NCBI GenBank assembly: GCA_000434035.1
Contig: FR893516.1
Coordinates: 33,842-66,831 of the forward strand
Length of the DNA stretch: 32,990 nucleotides
Direction: 5' to 3'
From: Clostridium sp. CAG:452
GTDB lineage: Bacteria; Bacillota; Clostridia; TANB77; CAG-508
The notes under the pieces were generated by a model that was given only the letters and a program-made list of their open reading frames with translations, made no database searches and was not told where the DNA came from. Made by a program: the position numbers and the translations under genes. How positions within the stretch are numbered: position 1 is the first letter of the stretch; the number at the start of each line of letters is the position of its first letter. Of this stretch, positions 1 through 6,570 are shown one piece after another.

Positions 1-18
1 TCCAATTTCCCGAAACAA

Positions 19-46
19 TTGACAAATTTATTTTTTTAACTATAAT
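19..46 (+). promoter_or_regulatory. sigma-A promoter of the riboflavin-kinase-like gene
   Basis: TTGACA (19-24) and TATAAT (41-46) are both exact consensus boxes, separated by 16 bp. The start codon lies 22 bp downstream and an SD-like AAGGAT (59-64) precedes it. Confidence 0.8.
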
Positions 47-68
47 AGAAAAAGAAAGAAGGATAAAT

Positions 69-440
69 ATGATATTAGAAGGAAAAGTTATAGAGGGAAT
101 GGGGATAGCAAAAATATTTGTAAATATGATGAAAGAAGCGTTTTACCAAAAAACAAATATGAAACTATACCCAGGTACACTAAATATTGAATTGAACGAA
201 CCATATAATTTAAAATCAACGTATACAATAAAAGCAGAAGAATATGGCGGAAAATATGATGTACAAGTGCAAGAATGTGTACTGTTAGAGCAAAAAGCAT
301 ATATAGTAAGGTCAGAAAAAAATTTAAAAGAAGAAAGTGACTATGAAAGAAATATAATAGAAATTGTATCTAACATAAATTTTAGAGAGAAGTATAATCT
401 AAAAGATGGTGATTTAGTAAAAATACAAGTATTAAGATAA
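69..440 (+). CDS. CTP-dependent riboflavin kinase-like (DUF120) protein
   Basis: A 123-residue protein spanning the whole DUF120 / archaeal RibK fold. In archaea this family phosphorylates riboflavin to FMN using CTP. Visible family marks are an N-terminal GKVIEGMG (residues 5-12) in the place of the archaeal glycine-rich GxVxSGxGEG loop, YPGTLNIEL (34-42) holding the Thr-Leu-Asn that contacts nucleotide/metal, and a C-terminal LREx-like segment then LKDGDLVKI (111-119). The length matches stand-alone archaeal enzymes. The glycine-rich loop is partly degenerate (GMGIAK), so activity is not assured. The gene is monocistronic, with its own promoter and terminator, just upstream of spoIIIA. Bacteria normally use the ATP-dependent bifunctional RibF, so this is unusual. 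The family assignment comes from motif comparison with remembered archaeal sequences; the biochemical role is inference. Confidence 0.75.
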   Translation: MILEGKVIEGMGIAKIFVNMMKEAFYQKTNMKLYPGTLNIELNEPYNLKSTYTIKAEEYGGKYDVQVQECVLLEQKAYIVRSEKNLKEESDYERNIIEIVSNINFREKYNLKDGDLVKIQVLR

Positions 441-472
441 ATTGTAATTTGCTTTGCAAATTACAATTTTTT
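440..472 (+). terminator. Rho-independent terminator
   Basis: A perfect 13-bp stem (440-452 with 456-468) and a 3-nt loop are followed by a short T run. It overlaps the stop codon of the riboflavin-kinase-like gene and separates it from spoIIIA. Confidence 0.85.
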
Positions 473-536
473 AGTTCTAATTTTTTTTAACTAGCATATA
501 TATATTTAAAGACAAGTTATAAGGTAAGGAGTATAT

Positions 537-1486
537 ATGCTAGTTTCTGATATATTAAATTATTTTCCAGAAGAAATATTAAAAGTATTAACAGACTTTT
601 TTGAAACCGAAACAGAAGAAAAATTAAAAACAATTGAAGAAATTAGATTAAGAGTAGGACAACCTCTAATATTAAAATTCAATAAACGTGAAGAAATATT
701 TAAATGTAATATTTTACAAGAAGACATATTAAAAACTATGCAAAAGGTTTGCGATAATTCAATTTATTCTTTCCAAAATCAAATATGTGAAGGATTTATT
801 ACAGTAAAAGGCGGACATAGAATAGGAATTACACGGAAGTTGTGTTATAGAAAACAACAAAGTTAGTAATGTAAATTACATATCAAGCTTAAATTTTAGA
901 ATAGCAAAAGAAATAAAAGGATGCAGTAATAAACTTTTGAAATATGTGTTAAATACAGAAGAAAATAATATCTACACAACTTTAATAGTGTCACCACCAG
1001 GTGTGCGGAAAAACTACAGTATTAAGGGATTTAGTAAGAAGAATTAGTACAGGAATAGAAAAAATAGAATTTAAAGGAATAAATGTGGGTATAGCTGACG
1101 AAAGAGGAGAAATCGCAGCAATGTACAAAGGTGTGCCTCAAAATGACGTGGGGATTAGGACAGATGTTTTAGACAATATTCCAAAAGCAATAGGAATGAC
1201 AATGCTTATAAGGTCAATGTCACCCAAAGTAATTGTTGCAGATGAAATAGGAAAAGAAGAAGAAATTTCGGCAATAAATTATGCCATATGCTCAGGAATA
1301 AAAGGAATATTTACAGCACATGGTGCAAGTTTAGAGGAAATATCTATAAATCCAAATTTAAAAACTTTGTTAAATCTACATATATTTGAAAGAATAGTAT
1401 TTTTGAATGACAAAATTAGAAAAGCAGAAATAGATAAAGTATATACACTGGATAGAAAAAACTTAGAATACATGATTATGGAGTGA
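537..1486 (+). CDS. spoIIIAA: SpoIIIAA, sporulation AAA ATPase, read through two +1 frameshifts
   Basis: SpoIIIAA is the mother-cell cytosolic ATPase of the SpoIIIA-SpoIIQ channel and resembles secretion ATPases. The gene is in three frames: 537-833 (99 codons), 835-1005 (57 codons) and 1007-1486 (159 codons), together about 315 residues, close to the usual ~307. Frame 1 ends with GGHRIGIT; skipping C834 continues G-S-C-V-I-E-N-N-K-V. Frame 2 ends VSPPGV; skipping C1006 continues GKTTVLRDLVRR, rebuilding the Walker A loop across the second shift. VIVADEIGKEEE near 1230-1265 is the Walker B region. Without shifting, translation stops at 864-866 (after shift 1 failure) or 1045-1047 (after shift 2 failure). 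No stop or other disruption occurs in the composite frame. The start at 537 has SD AAGGAG (525-530). Whether the shifts are programmed decoding or mutations is discussed in the findings. Confidence 0.9.
831..837 (+). other. +1 frameshift site 1 (ACA-CGG-A) in spoIIIAA
   Basis: In-frame codon 100 is CGG (834-836). Reading ACA, skipping C834 and continuing with GGA restores the SpoIIIAA frame (G after GGHRIGIT). Frame 0 meets TAG at 864-866. An SD-like AGGA lies a few bases upstream. There is no run of identical bases that would make polymerase slippage likely. Confidence 0.75.
1003..1009 (+). other. +1 frameshift site 2 (GTG-CGG-A) in spoIIIAA Walker A
   Basis: In the frame entered at 835, GTG (1003-1005) is followed by CGG (1006-1008). 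Skipping C1006 gives GGA then AAA-ACT-ACA, i.e. the invariant GKTT of the P-loop. A skip of G1003 instead would give PPGCGKTT, which also fits the family, so the exact slip position is uncertain. An SD-like AGGTG sits directly upstream. The unshifted frame stops at 1045-1047. Confidence 0.75.
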
Positions 1487-1493
1487 TTAAACT

Positions 1494-2003
1494 ATGTTAG
1501 GATTAAAAATTGTAATATATACATTTATATTTTTATCATGTTCACTTATAGGAATATTGGTATCAAATAAATATAGAAATAGAGTAAACGAACTAAAAGA
1601 ATTTAAAAATGCACTTAATATTTTTAAAACAAAAATAAGATACACATATGAACCAATACCAGAAATATTCGAACAAATATCAAAAAATACAAATTCTAAT
1701 ATTTCTAATGTTTTTGGAGTGGCTAGTGAAAAAATGAAGGTTCTAGCCGCAGGGGAAGCATGGAATTTAGCATTAAATATGGAAGAACTTAATATAAATG
1801 ATGAAGATAGATTAGCTTTATCAAATTTGAGCAAACTTTTAGGAAAAACAGATGTAACAGGTCAGCTTAACCAAATAGAATTAACTACTGATTTTTTGGA
1901 GGGTCAAATAAAAAAGGCTGAACAACAAAGAGATAAAAGCGAAAAAATGTATAGGACGCTTGGAATGCTTATAGGAATGGCAATAGTAATAATATTAATG
2001 TAA
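1494..2003 (+). CDS. spoIIIAB: SpoIIIAB, stage III sporulation membrane protein
   Basis: A 169-residue protein, near the ~170 residues of SpoIIIAB, a GspF-like component of the SpoIIIA complex. It has an N-terminal hydrophobic segment (about residues 5-24), a helical middle including RNRVNELKEFKNAL, a RDKSEKMYRTLGMLIG segment typical of the family C-terminus, and a C-terminal hydrophobic helix ending IGMAIVIILM. The ATG lies 7 bp after the spoIIIAA stop. The frame is intact and has no CGG codon, unlike its neighbours AA and AC. Confidence 0.9.
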   Translation: MLGLKIVIYTFIFLSCSLIGILVSNKYRNRVNELKEFKNALNIFKTKIRYTYEPIPEIFEQISKNTNSNISNVFGVASEKMKVLAAGEAWNLALNMEELNINDEDRLALSNLSKLLGKTDVTGQLNQIELTTDFLEGQIKKAEQQRDKSEKMYRTLGMLIGMAIVIILM

Positions 2004-2016
2004 AAGGGGTAAAAAT

Positions 2017-2212
2017 ATGAACATAGATTTATTATTTAAAATAGCGGCAATAGGAATATTAGTTGCTGTATTACATCAAGTATTAGTAAGAGCTGGAAGA
2101 GAAGACCAAGCAATGATGACTACTCTTGCACGGATTAGTAATAGTTTTAACAATGGTAATAAAAGAAATAAGCACATTATTTAATACTGTTAGAACAATA
2201 TTTGGATTGTAA
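2017..2212 (+). CDS. spoIIIAC: SpoIIIAC, small membrane protein, read through one +1 frameshift
   Basis: SpoIIIAC is a two-helix membrane protein of the SpoIIIA complex (about 65-68 residues). The first 38 codons (2017-2130) encode MNIDLLFKIAAIGILVAVLH and on to MMTTLA. Codon 39 is CGG (2131-2133). Skipping C2131 continues GLVIVLTMVIKEISTLFN and ends at TAA 2210-2212, a 64-residue product that matches the family end to end, including the second hydrophobic helix. Without the shift the protein ends at a TAA near 2182 with a polar tail and no second helix. SD AAGGGG (2003-2008) precedes the ATG. The gene sits tightly between AB and AD. Confidence 0.88.
2128..2134 (+). other. +1 frameshift site 3 (GCA-CGG-A) in spoIIIAC
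   Basis: CGG at 2131-2133 is codon 39. Skipping C2131 converts it to GGA (Gly), which begins the second transmembrane helix of SpoIIIAC. No homopolymer and no evident SD-like sequence is present. Confidence 0.75.
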
Positions 2213-2225
2213 AGGGTGAATGTAA

Positions 2226-2612
2226 TTGGAAATTGTAAAAATAATAGGTGTAGGATTAGTAGCACTTATTCTTATAATTATTTTAAAACAGTACAAACCT
2301 GAATTTACAATCTATGCATCTATAATAGCAGGAGCCATTATATTGCTTATGGTAATGGACAAGCTATATTCAATAATAAACTTGTTATCCAATATAAGTC
2401 AAAAAGCAGGCATAGGAAATGAGTTTTTAAAAATAATATTAAAGATAACCGGAATAGCAATACTTACAGAATTTGCAGTAAGTATTTGTAAAGACTCTGG
2501 AGAAAGTGCAATAGCTAGCAAAATAGATTTGGGAGGCAAAATAATAATTATAAGTATATCAATTCCGATAATAACAGCACTTTTGGAGTTAGTAATAAGC
2601 ATATTGCCATAA
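2226..2612 (+). CDS. spoIIIAD: SpoIIIAD, stage III sporulation membrane protein
   Basis: A 128-residue integral membrane protein, close to the ~133 of SpoIIIAD. Hydrophobic segments are at about residues 4-20, 28-45, 66-85 and 105-126. A family-typical centre (GNEFLKIILKITGIAILTEF) leads into SICKDSGESAIASKID, the conserved loop shared by the AC/AD pair. It starts with TTG at 2226; the SD AAGGGTG (2212-2218) is placed 7 bp before it and no better ATG exists. The frame is intact with no CGG codon. It is followed by a palindromic repeat instead of spoIIIAE directly. Confidence 0.9.
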   Translation: MEIVKIIGVGLVALILIIILKQYKPEFTIYASIIAGAIILLMVMDKLYSIINLLSNISQKAGIGNEFLKIILKITGIAILTEFAVSICKDSGESAIASKIDLGGKIIIISISIPIITALLELVISILP

Positions 2613-2624
2613 AATCAATCAGAT

Positions 2625-2735
2625 AAATTGGAATTTGTTTAGTTCCGGATGAATTCAGGACAGTCCCCAAAATCCCCAGGTTTGGTGATTTTAAGGGACA
2701 GTCCCTAGAATTCCCCCTCACACAAATTCCAATTT
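2625..2735. repeat. Palindromic MITE-like repeat between spoIIIAD and spoIIIAE
   Basis: The ends form a 14-bp perfect inverted repeat (2625-2638 with 2722-2735). Inside lies a second, imperfect inverted pair built from GAATTC next to AGGACAGTCCC (2651-2665) and GGGACAGTCCC next to AGAATTC (2695-2712). The element is GC-richer than the flanks and non-coding. A related half copy is at 14793-14842. It lengthens the AD-AE gap to about 160 bp within an otherwise tightly packed operon and could act as a hairpin in the mRNA. Confidence 0.7.
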
Positions 2736-2771
2736 GCCTAATGTGATTGACATACTTAAATAGGAGATCAA

Positions 2772-3918
2772 ATGATAAAAAAAATATTATTAATTTTTTC
2801 TATTTTAATATTTTCTTTTGTTAACTATATAACTTATGCAACTGATGAAATCATATCTTCACAAATGGACGCACTAAATATTCCTTCATTCATAAAAGAA
2901 GGAGAAAAATATACAAAAGAAGTTTTTCCGGATATTAGTCTAAACGACTTTTTAACTTCTGCAATAAAAGGAGAGATAGATAACAAAGGACTTCTTAAAC
3001 AAATAATAATGTTATTTGGAGATGAAATAGTAGATGTTATTTATTTGTTAGGAAGCATAATAGTAGTAATAATAATACATAGCATTTTAAAGGCTTTTAC
3101 AGAGAACCTAGAAAATGAAAGCGTTTCTCAAATTACATATTATATTCAATACATACTTATAGTAACTTTAATAATGGCTAATTTTTCAACAATAATATCC
3201 GGAATAAAAGATTCAATTGCAAATTTAACTGGATTTATAAACTGCCTAGTTCCAATACTTTTAGCACTAATGTCTGCTACCCGGGAATGTTGCATCTGTT
3301 AGTTTAATACAGCCTTTAATTATATTTGCAGTAGTTTTTATAGGAAACACAATAACATTGGTAGTACTTCCTATAACACTTATAGCAACAGCATTAGGAA
3401 TAATTTCAAATTTATCAGATAAAGTTCAAATTGGAAAACTTTCCAATTTTTTTAAATCGGGTATCACATGGTTTTTAGGATTAATTATTACAATTTTTGT
3501 TGGAATACTTTCAATGGAAGGAACATTAACAAGCAATGTTGATGGGCTAACAGCAAAAGGAGTAAAGGCTGCGGCATCTACGTTTATACCAGTAGTAGGT
3601 AAAGCACTAGGAGATTCAGCAGATGTTGTATTAGGTTCTACATCTATTATAAAAAATTCAATAGGGATAGTTGGAATGTTTGTAATAATAGGAATATGTG
3701 CAATGCCAATTATAAAATTAACTCTATTAACAACAGCATATTACTTTACATCTGCAATATGTGAGCCAATAGCAGATAAAAAAATAGTTTCATTATTAGA
3801 ACAAATGGGAGGAACATTTAAAGTATTACTTGGGATAATGTTTTTTGTTGCTACGCTACTAATAATTGGACTAGCAATGTGTATAAAGATAACTAATAAT
3901 GGGATGATGTATAGGTAG
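2772..3918 (+). CDS. spoIIIAE: SpoIIIAE, stage III sporulation membrane protein, read through one +1 frameshift
   Basis: SpoIIIAE is the largest multi-pass membrane component of the SpoIIIA channel (~399 residues). Codons 1-170 (2772-3281) carry a signal-like N-terminus (hydrophobic residues 4-22), then EIISSQMDALNIPSFIKEGE and two membrane segments, ending LLALMSAT. Codon 171 is CGG (3282-3284). Skipping C3282 continues GNVASVSLIQPLIIFAVVF, and 211 further codons run to the stop at 3916-3918, giving about 381 residues. The shifted half includes GVKAAASTFIPVVGKALGDS, a conserved family block. Without the shift translation ends at TAG 3300-3302 after six wrong residues. The gene starts at ATG 2772 with SD AGGAGA (2762-2767), after the 2625-2735 repeat. 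The composite frame has no other defect. Confidence 0.9.
3279..3285 (+). other. +1 frameshift site 4 (ACC-CGG-G) in spoIIIAE
   Basis: CGG at 3282-3284 is in-frame codon 171. Skipping C3282 gives GGG (Gly) and restores the SpoIIIAE frame. The local sequence has three C then three G, so a simple C-run length change is possible here, unlike at the other three sites. Confidence 0.7.
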
Positions 3919-3928
3919 GTGTTAAAAC

Positions 3929-4531
3929 TTGATAAAATTCATAAATTCATGGGCACAAGGGATAATTTTAGCAGTAATAATTGCAACAATTATAGAAATA
4001 ATTTTGCCAGAAGGAAAGAATAAAAAATATGTAAAAACAGTAATAGGAGTATATATATTATTTACAATAATATATCCATTAATAAACAAGTTTACAAAAA
4101 CCAATATAAATACATTGATTGAAAATACAACTAAACAAATGAGTACATACCAAGAGAATAATTCACTAAAAATAGATACAGATAAATATATAGAAAGCAC
4201 ATATAAAAAGAAAATAGAAGAAGATATAAGAAAAAGAGCAAATGAAAAGAATTTAAATATAACTTCACTAAATGTATACATAGAAACAGAAGACGAGAAT
4301 CGATATGGAATGCTAAATAGCTTAGTTATGAAAGTAGAAAAAAACGAAACAAGTAAGAAAAATAATGATGTAAATCAAATAAAAGAAATAAATATCTCAA
4401 AAAATGTGCAAAACAATGAAATAATAGAAAACAAAGATAAAACAGTAACAGAAAAGGAAATAAATGAATTTAAAGAATATATAAATGCTACATATTATTT
4501 AGAAAAAGAAAAAATCCATATAAATGAATAA
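3929..4531 (+). CDS. spoIIIAF: SpoIIIAF, stage III sporulation membrane protein
   Basis: A 200-residue protein with two N-terminal hydrophobic helices (about residues 8-26 and 36-52) and a charged extracytoplasmic domain, the SpoIIIAF layout. Family-like marks are WAQGIILAVIIATIIEIILP followed by GKNKKYVKTVIGVYI. It starts with TTG at 3929, 10 bp after the AE stop, with the purine-rich AGGTAGGTG (3914-3922) as SD. The C-terminal half is Lys/Asn/Glu-rich and low in complexity. No CGG codon is present. Confidence 0.88.
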   Translation: MIKFINSWAQGIILAVIIATIIEIILPEGKNKKYVKTVIGVYILFTIIYPLINKFTKTNINTLIENTTKQMSTYQENNSLKIDTDKYIESTYKKKIEEDIRKRANEKNLNITSLNVYIETEDENRYGMLNSLVMKVEKNETSKKNNDVNQIKEINISKNVQNNEIIENKDKTVTEKEINEFKEYINATYYLEKEKIHINE

Positions 4532-4546
4532 TAAGGGGGTAGAAAA

Positions 4547-5179
4547 ATGCTAAAAGAAAGCATAAAAAAATTTAAAGAATCTATTTCAAAACAAAAAGAG
4601 CAAAATAACAAAAAGAACATAGAAAATCTTGTAGTATTTTTAATTCTATTAATAATAACTATAATTGCAATAAATACAATATGGGGAGGAAAAAAAGAAG
4701 AAACAAAGCAAGAGGATACTAATACATCATATAAAAAACTAGCAGAAAACATAAATAATAGCATAGACAGTAATAATAGCCAGCTTAATGAATATAATTT
4801 AGAGGAGAATTTAGAGGACATACTATCTAAAATAGCAGGAGTTGGAAAGGTAAAAGTTCTGGTTACATATTCAGAAACTAGTGAAGTCGTTGCAATGTAT
4901 AACGAAAAAAACACTTTAAACAATACAGAAGAAACAGATAAAAATGGGGGTGTAAGAAAAATTGAACAAACAGATACAGATAAAGAGATTATATATGAAG
5001 AAAAAAACGGACAAAAAACTCCAATTACGCAAAAAGTAATTATGCCAAAAATAGAGGGTGCAATAGTTACAGCAGAAGGAGCTTCAAATCCGGCTATAAA
5101 AACAAACATAATTCAAGCTGTTTCAGCAGCTACAGGAATTTCTACATATAGAATACAAGTTTTTGAAATGTCAATTTAA
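4547..5179 (+). CDS. spoIIIAG: SpoIIIAG, ring-forming sporulation channel protein
   Basis: A 210-residue bitopic protein with a short cytoplasmic Lys-rich N-terminus, one membrane helix (about residues 26-42) and an extracellular domain. In model sporeformers SpoIIIAG makes a large ring in the intermembrane space. LEDILSKIAGVGKVKVLVTYSET (here split: LEDILSKIAGVGKVKV then LVTYSET) is the ring-building motif, and VIMPKIEGAIVTAEGASNPA is the conserved RBM end. SD AAGGGGG lies 6-12 bp before the ATG. It overlaps nothing but ends 19 bp before spoIIIAH. Confidence 0.93.
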   Translation: MLKESIKKFKESISKQKEQNNKKNIENLVVFLILLIITIIAINTIWGGKKEETKQEDTNTSYKKLAENINNSIDSNNSQLNEYNLEENLEDILSKIAGVGKVKVLVTYSETSEVVAMYNEKNTLNNTEETDKNGGVRKIEQTDTDKEIIYEEKNGQKTPITQKVIMPKIEGAIVTAEGASNPAIKTNIIQAVSAATGISTYRIQVFEMSI

Positions 5180-5198
5180 GAACAAAAGGAGAAGAGTT

Positions 5199-5855
5199 AT
5201 GAAGATTTTAAAAAGAAACCAATTAATAGTATTGGTGGTTTCACTAATGCTTATAACAGCAGGATACTTGAATTTTACAACAAATCAAGAAAACGTTGCA
5301 ACAAGTACAATAGCAGAAAGAACTGATACAGCTATTGGAGATGCAGAATTTGTGAGTACAGTTCCACACAATGAAAACAAAGTAGAAGAAAGTGCAATAG
5401 TAGAAAACGATGAAAATGCTATTAGTAATGAGATGAGTAATGAACAAGAGAATTTAGTAGAAACAAATGCAACAGAGCAAAAGCAAGAAGAAAGTAAAAA
5501 AAGTGAAAATGATTATTATTTTATAACATCAAAATTAGATAGAAATACAATGTATTCTGAAACACTAGAAACATATCAAGAAATGTATAACAATGCAAAT
5601 GCAACAGCAGAACAAAAACAAGAAGCATTAAAAAAGATAAACAATATAAACAATACAAAAAATGCAATAATGATAGCAGAAAATTTAATAATTGCAAAAG
5701 GGTTCAAAAATGTAGTAATATTTGCAAATGAAGGCAGTATAAGTGTTGTAATACAAGCAGATGAATTAAAGCCAGAAGAAGTAGCACAAATACAAAATAT
5801 AGTTTCAAGAGAATTGAATGTAAGTGCAGAAACAATACATATTAGCAATAAATAG
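5199..5855 (+). CDS. spoIIIAH: SpoIIIAH, sporulation channel protein partner of SpoIIQ
   Basis: SpoIIIAH spans the mother-cell outer forespore membrane and binds SpoIIQ from the forespore. The start is set at ATG 5199 (218 residues) because AAGGAG (5185-5190) precedes it; a longer TTG frame from 5163 would overlap spoIIIAG. Residues 8-24 form the single membrane helix. A Glu/Asn-rich linker follows, then a C-terminal YscJ/FliF-like domain (about residues 100-218) with AEQKQEALKKINNINNTKNA and a terminal VSRELNVSAETIHIS. It is the last gene of the operon and a strong hairpin follows. Confidence 0.93.
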   Translation: MKILKRNQLIVLVVSLMLITAGYLNFTTNQENVATSTIAERTDTAIGDAEFVSTVPHNENKVEESAIVENDENAISNEMSNEQENLVETNATEQKQEESKKSENDYYFITSKLDRNTMYSETLETYQEMYNNANATAEQKQEALKKINNINNTKNAIMIAENLIIAKGFKNVVIFANEGSISVVIQADELKPEEVAQIQNIVSRELNVSAETIHISNK

Positions 5856-5863
5856 AACTGGCG

Positions 5864-5899
5864 CATATAATATACAAATTAAAATTTGTATATTATATG
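5864..5899 (+). terminator. Perfect 17-bp hairpin after spoIIIAH
   Basis: Arms 5864-5880 and 5883-5899 pair perfectly around a 2-nt loop (so in practice a slightly shorter stem). No clear T run follows. It may end the spoIIIA transcript or stabilise its 3' end. The cysE start lies 14 bp downstream, so it also sits in the cysE leader. Confidence 0.5.
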
Positions 5900-5913
5900 T
5901 TAGGTGATTTTAT

Positions 5914-6429
5914 ATGAAACAGTTGTATTTAGATGCAAAAAATATAATGCAAAAGGATCCGGCGGCGAGAAATATATTAGAAGTTATGCTATTATATCCA
6001 GGTTTTCATATACTGGTATATCATAGGATAGCTCATTTTTTTTATATTCATAAATGCTTTTTCTTAGCGAGGGTAGTATCACAAATAGGAAGATTTTTTA
6101 CAGGAATAGAAATACATCCAGGAGCAAAAATAGGAAAAAGATTATTTATAGATCATGGGATGGGAATTGTAATAGGAGAGACAGCCGAAATTGGAGATGA
6201 TTGTACAATATATCATCAAGCAACTTTAGGAGGAACAGGAAAAGACAAAGACAAAAGGCATCCAACTATTGGAAATAATGTAATGGTGGGAGCAGGAGCA
6301 AAAGTACTTGGACCGATTATTATAGGAAATAATGTAAAAATAGGGGCAGGAGCAATAGTCTTAAAAAATGTAGAAGATAATGTTACAGTAGTAGGTACGC
6401 CAATCAATAGAGCAATTAAAAAACAATAA
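5914..6429 (+). CDS. cysE: Serine O-acetyltransferase
   Basis: Transfers acetyl from acetyl-CoA to L-serine, the first step of cysteine synthesis. The 171-residue protein has the short form typical of Firmicutes: a helical N-domain (residues 1-55) then a left-handed beta-helix built of hexapeptide repeats. IHPGAKIGKRLFIDHGMG (residues 70-87) holds the catalytic His, and GETAEIGDDCTIYHQATLGG (89-108) is the serine/CoA site. SD TTAGGTGA precedes the ATG. No cysK is next to it. It may be cotranscribed with spoIIIA or started inside the gap; no clear promoter is seen. Confidence 0.93.
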   Translation: MKQLYLDAKNIMQKDPAARNILEVMLLYPGFHILVYHRIAHFFYIHKCFFLARVVSQIGRFFTGIEIHPGAKIGKRLFIDHGMGIVIGETAEIGDDCTIYHQATLGGTGKDKDKRHPTIGNNVMVGAGAKVLGPIIIGNNVKIGAGAIVLKNVEDNVTVVGTPINRAIKKQ

Positions 6430-6483
6430 TATGTTTTGAGCTAAAGCACAAATATATATTTTCTACGCAATAAAAAACAAAGA

Positions 6484-6518
6484 AAATATTTACAAATAAC
6501 TTGTAAATATTTTTTTTA
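6484..6518 (+). terminator. Rho-independent terminator after cysE
   Basis: A 12-bp perfect stem (6484-6495 with 6501-6512), 5-nt loop and a run of T. Its right arm overlaps the -35 box of the pfkA promoter. Confidence 0.85.
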
Positions 6519-6528
6519 TTGATATAAT
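6501..6528 (+). promoter_or_regulatory. Promoter of pfkA-argS
   Basis: TATAAT (6523-6528) with TTGTAA (6501-6506) 16 bp upstream. The -35 box lies in the right arm of the preceding terminator. Confidence 0.6.
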
Positions 6529-6570
6529 ATACAGAGAAATTTTAGAAGATTTTTTTGAGGTGATTTTTAA

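Noticed and set aside
537..866. spoIIIAA fragments as independent small genes or a plain pseudogene
   Set aside because: The composite of three frames has full family length and no stop or missense loss, with invariant P-loop residues on both sides of a shift; decaying genes normally collect stops.
834..3284. Explaining the four spoIIIA frame breaks only as sequencing or assembly errors
   Set aside because: Errors should be spread over the window and over codons, but all four are at CGG-to-Gly positions and none is seen outside spoIIIA. Three of four have no homopolymer. Errors are still possible and are listed as the refuting test.
4495..5109. Minus-strand ORF opposite spoIIIAG
   Set aside because: Its Phe/Ser/Leu-rich composition is what the reverse of Lys/Glu/Asn-rich coding gives; no SD.
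5163..5198. TTG extension of spoIIIAH
   Set aside because: It overlaps spoIIIAG coding sequence and has no SD; ATG 5199 has AAGGAG and gives the expected N-terminal membrane anchor.
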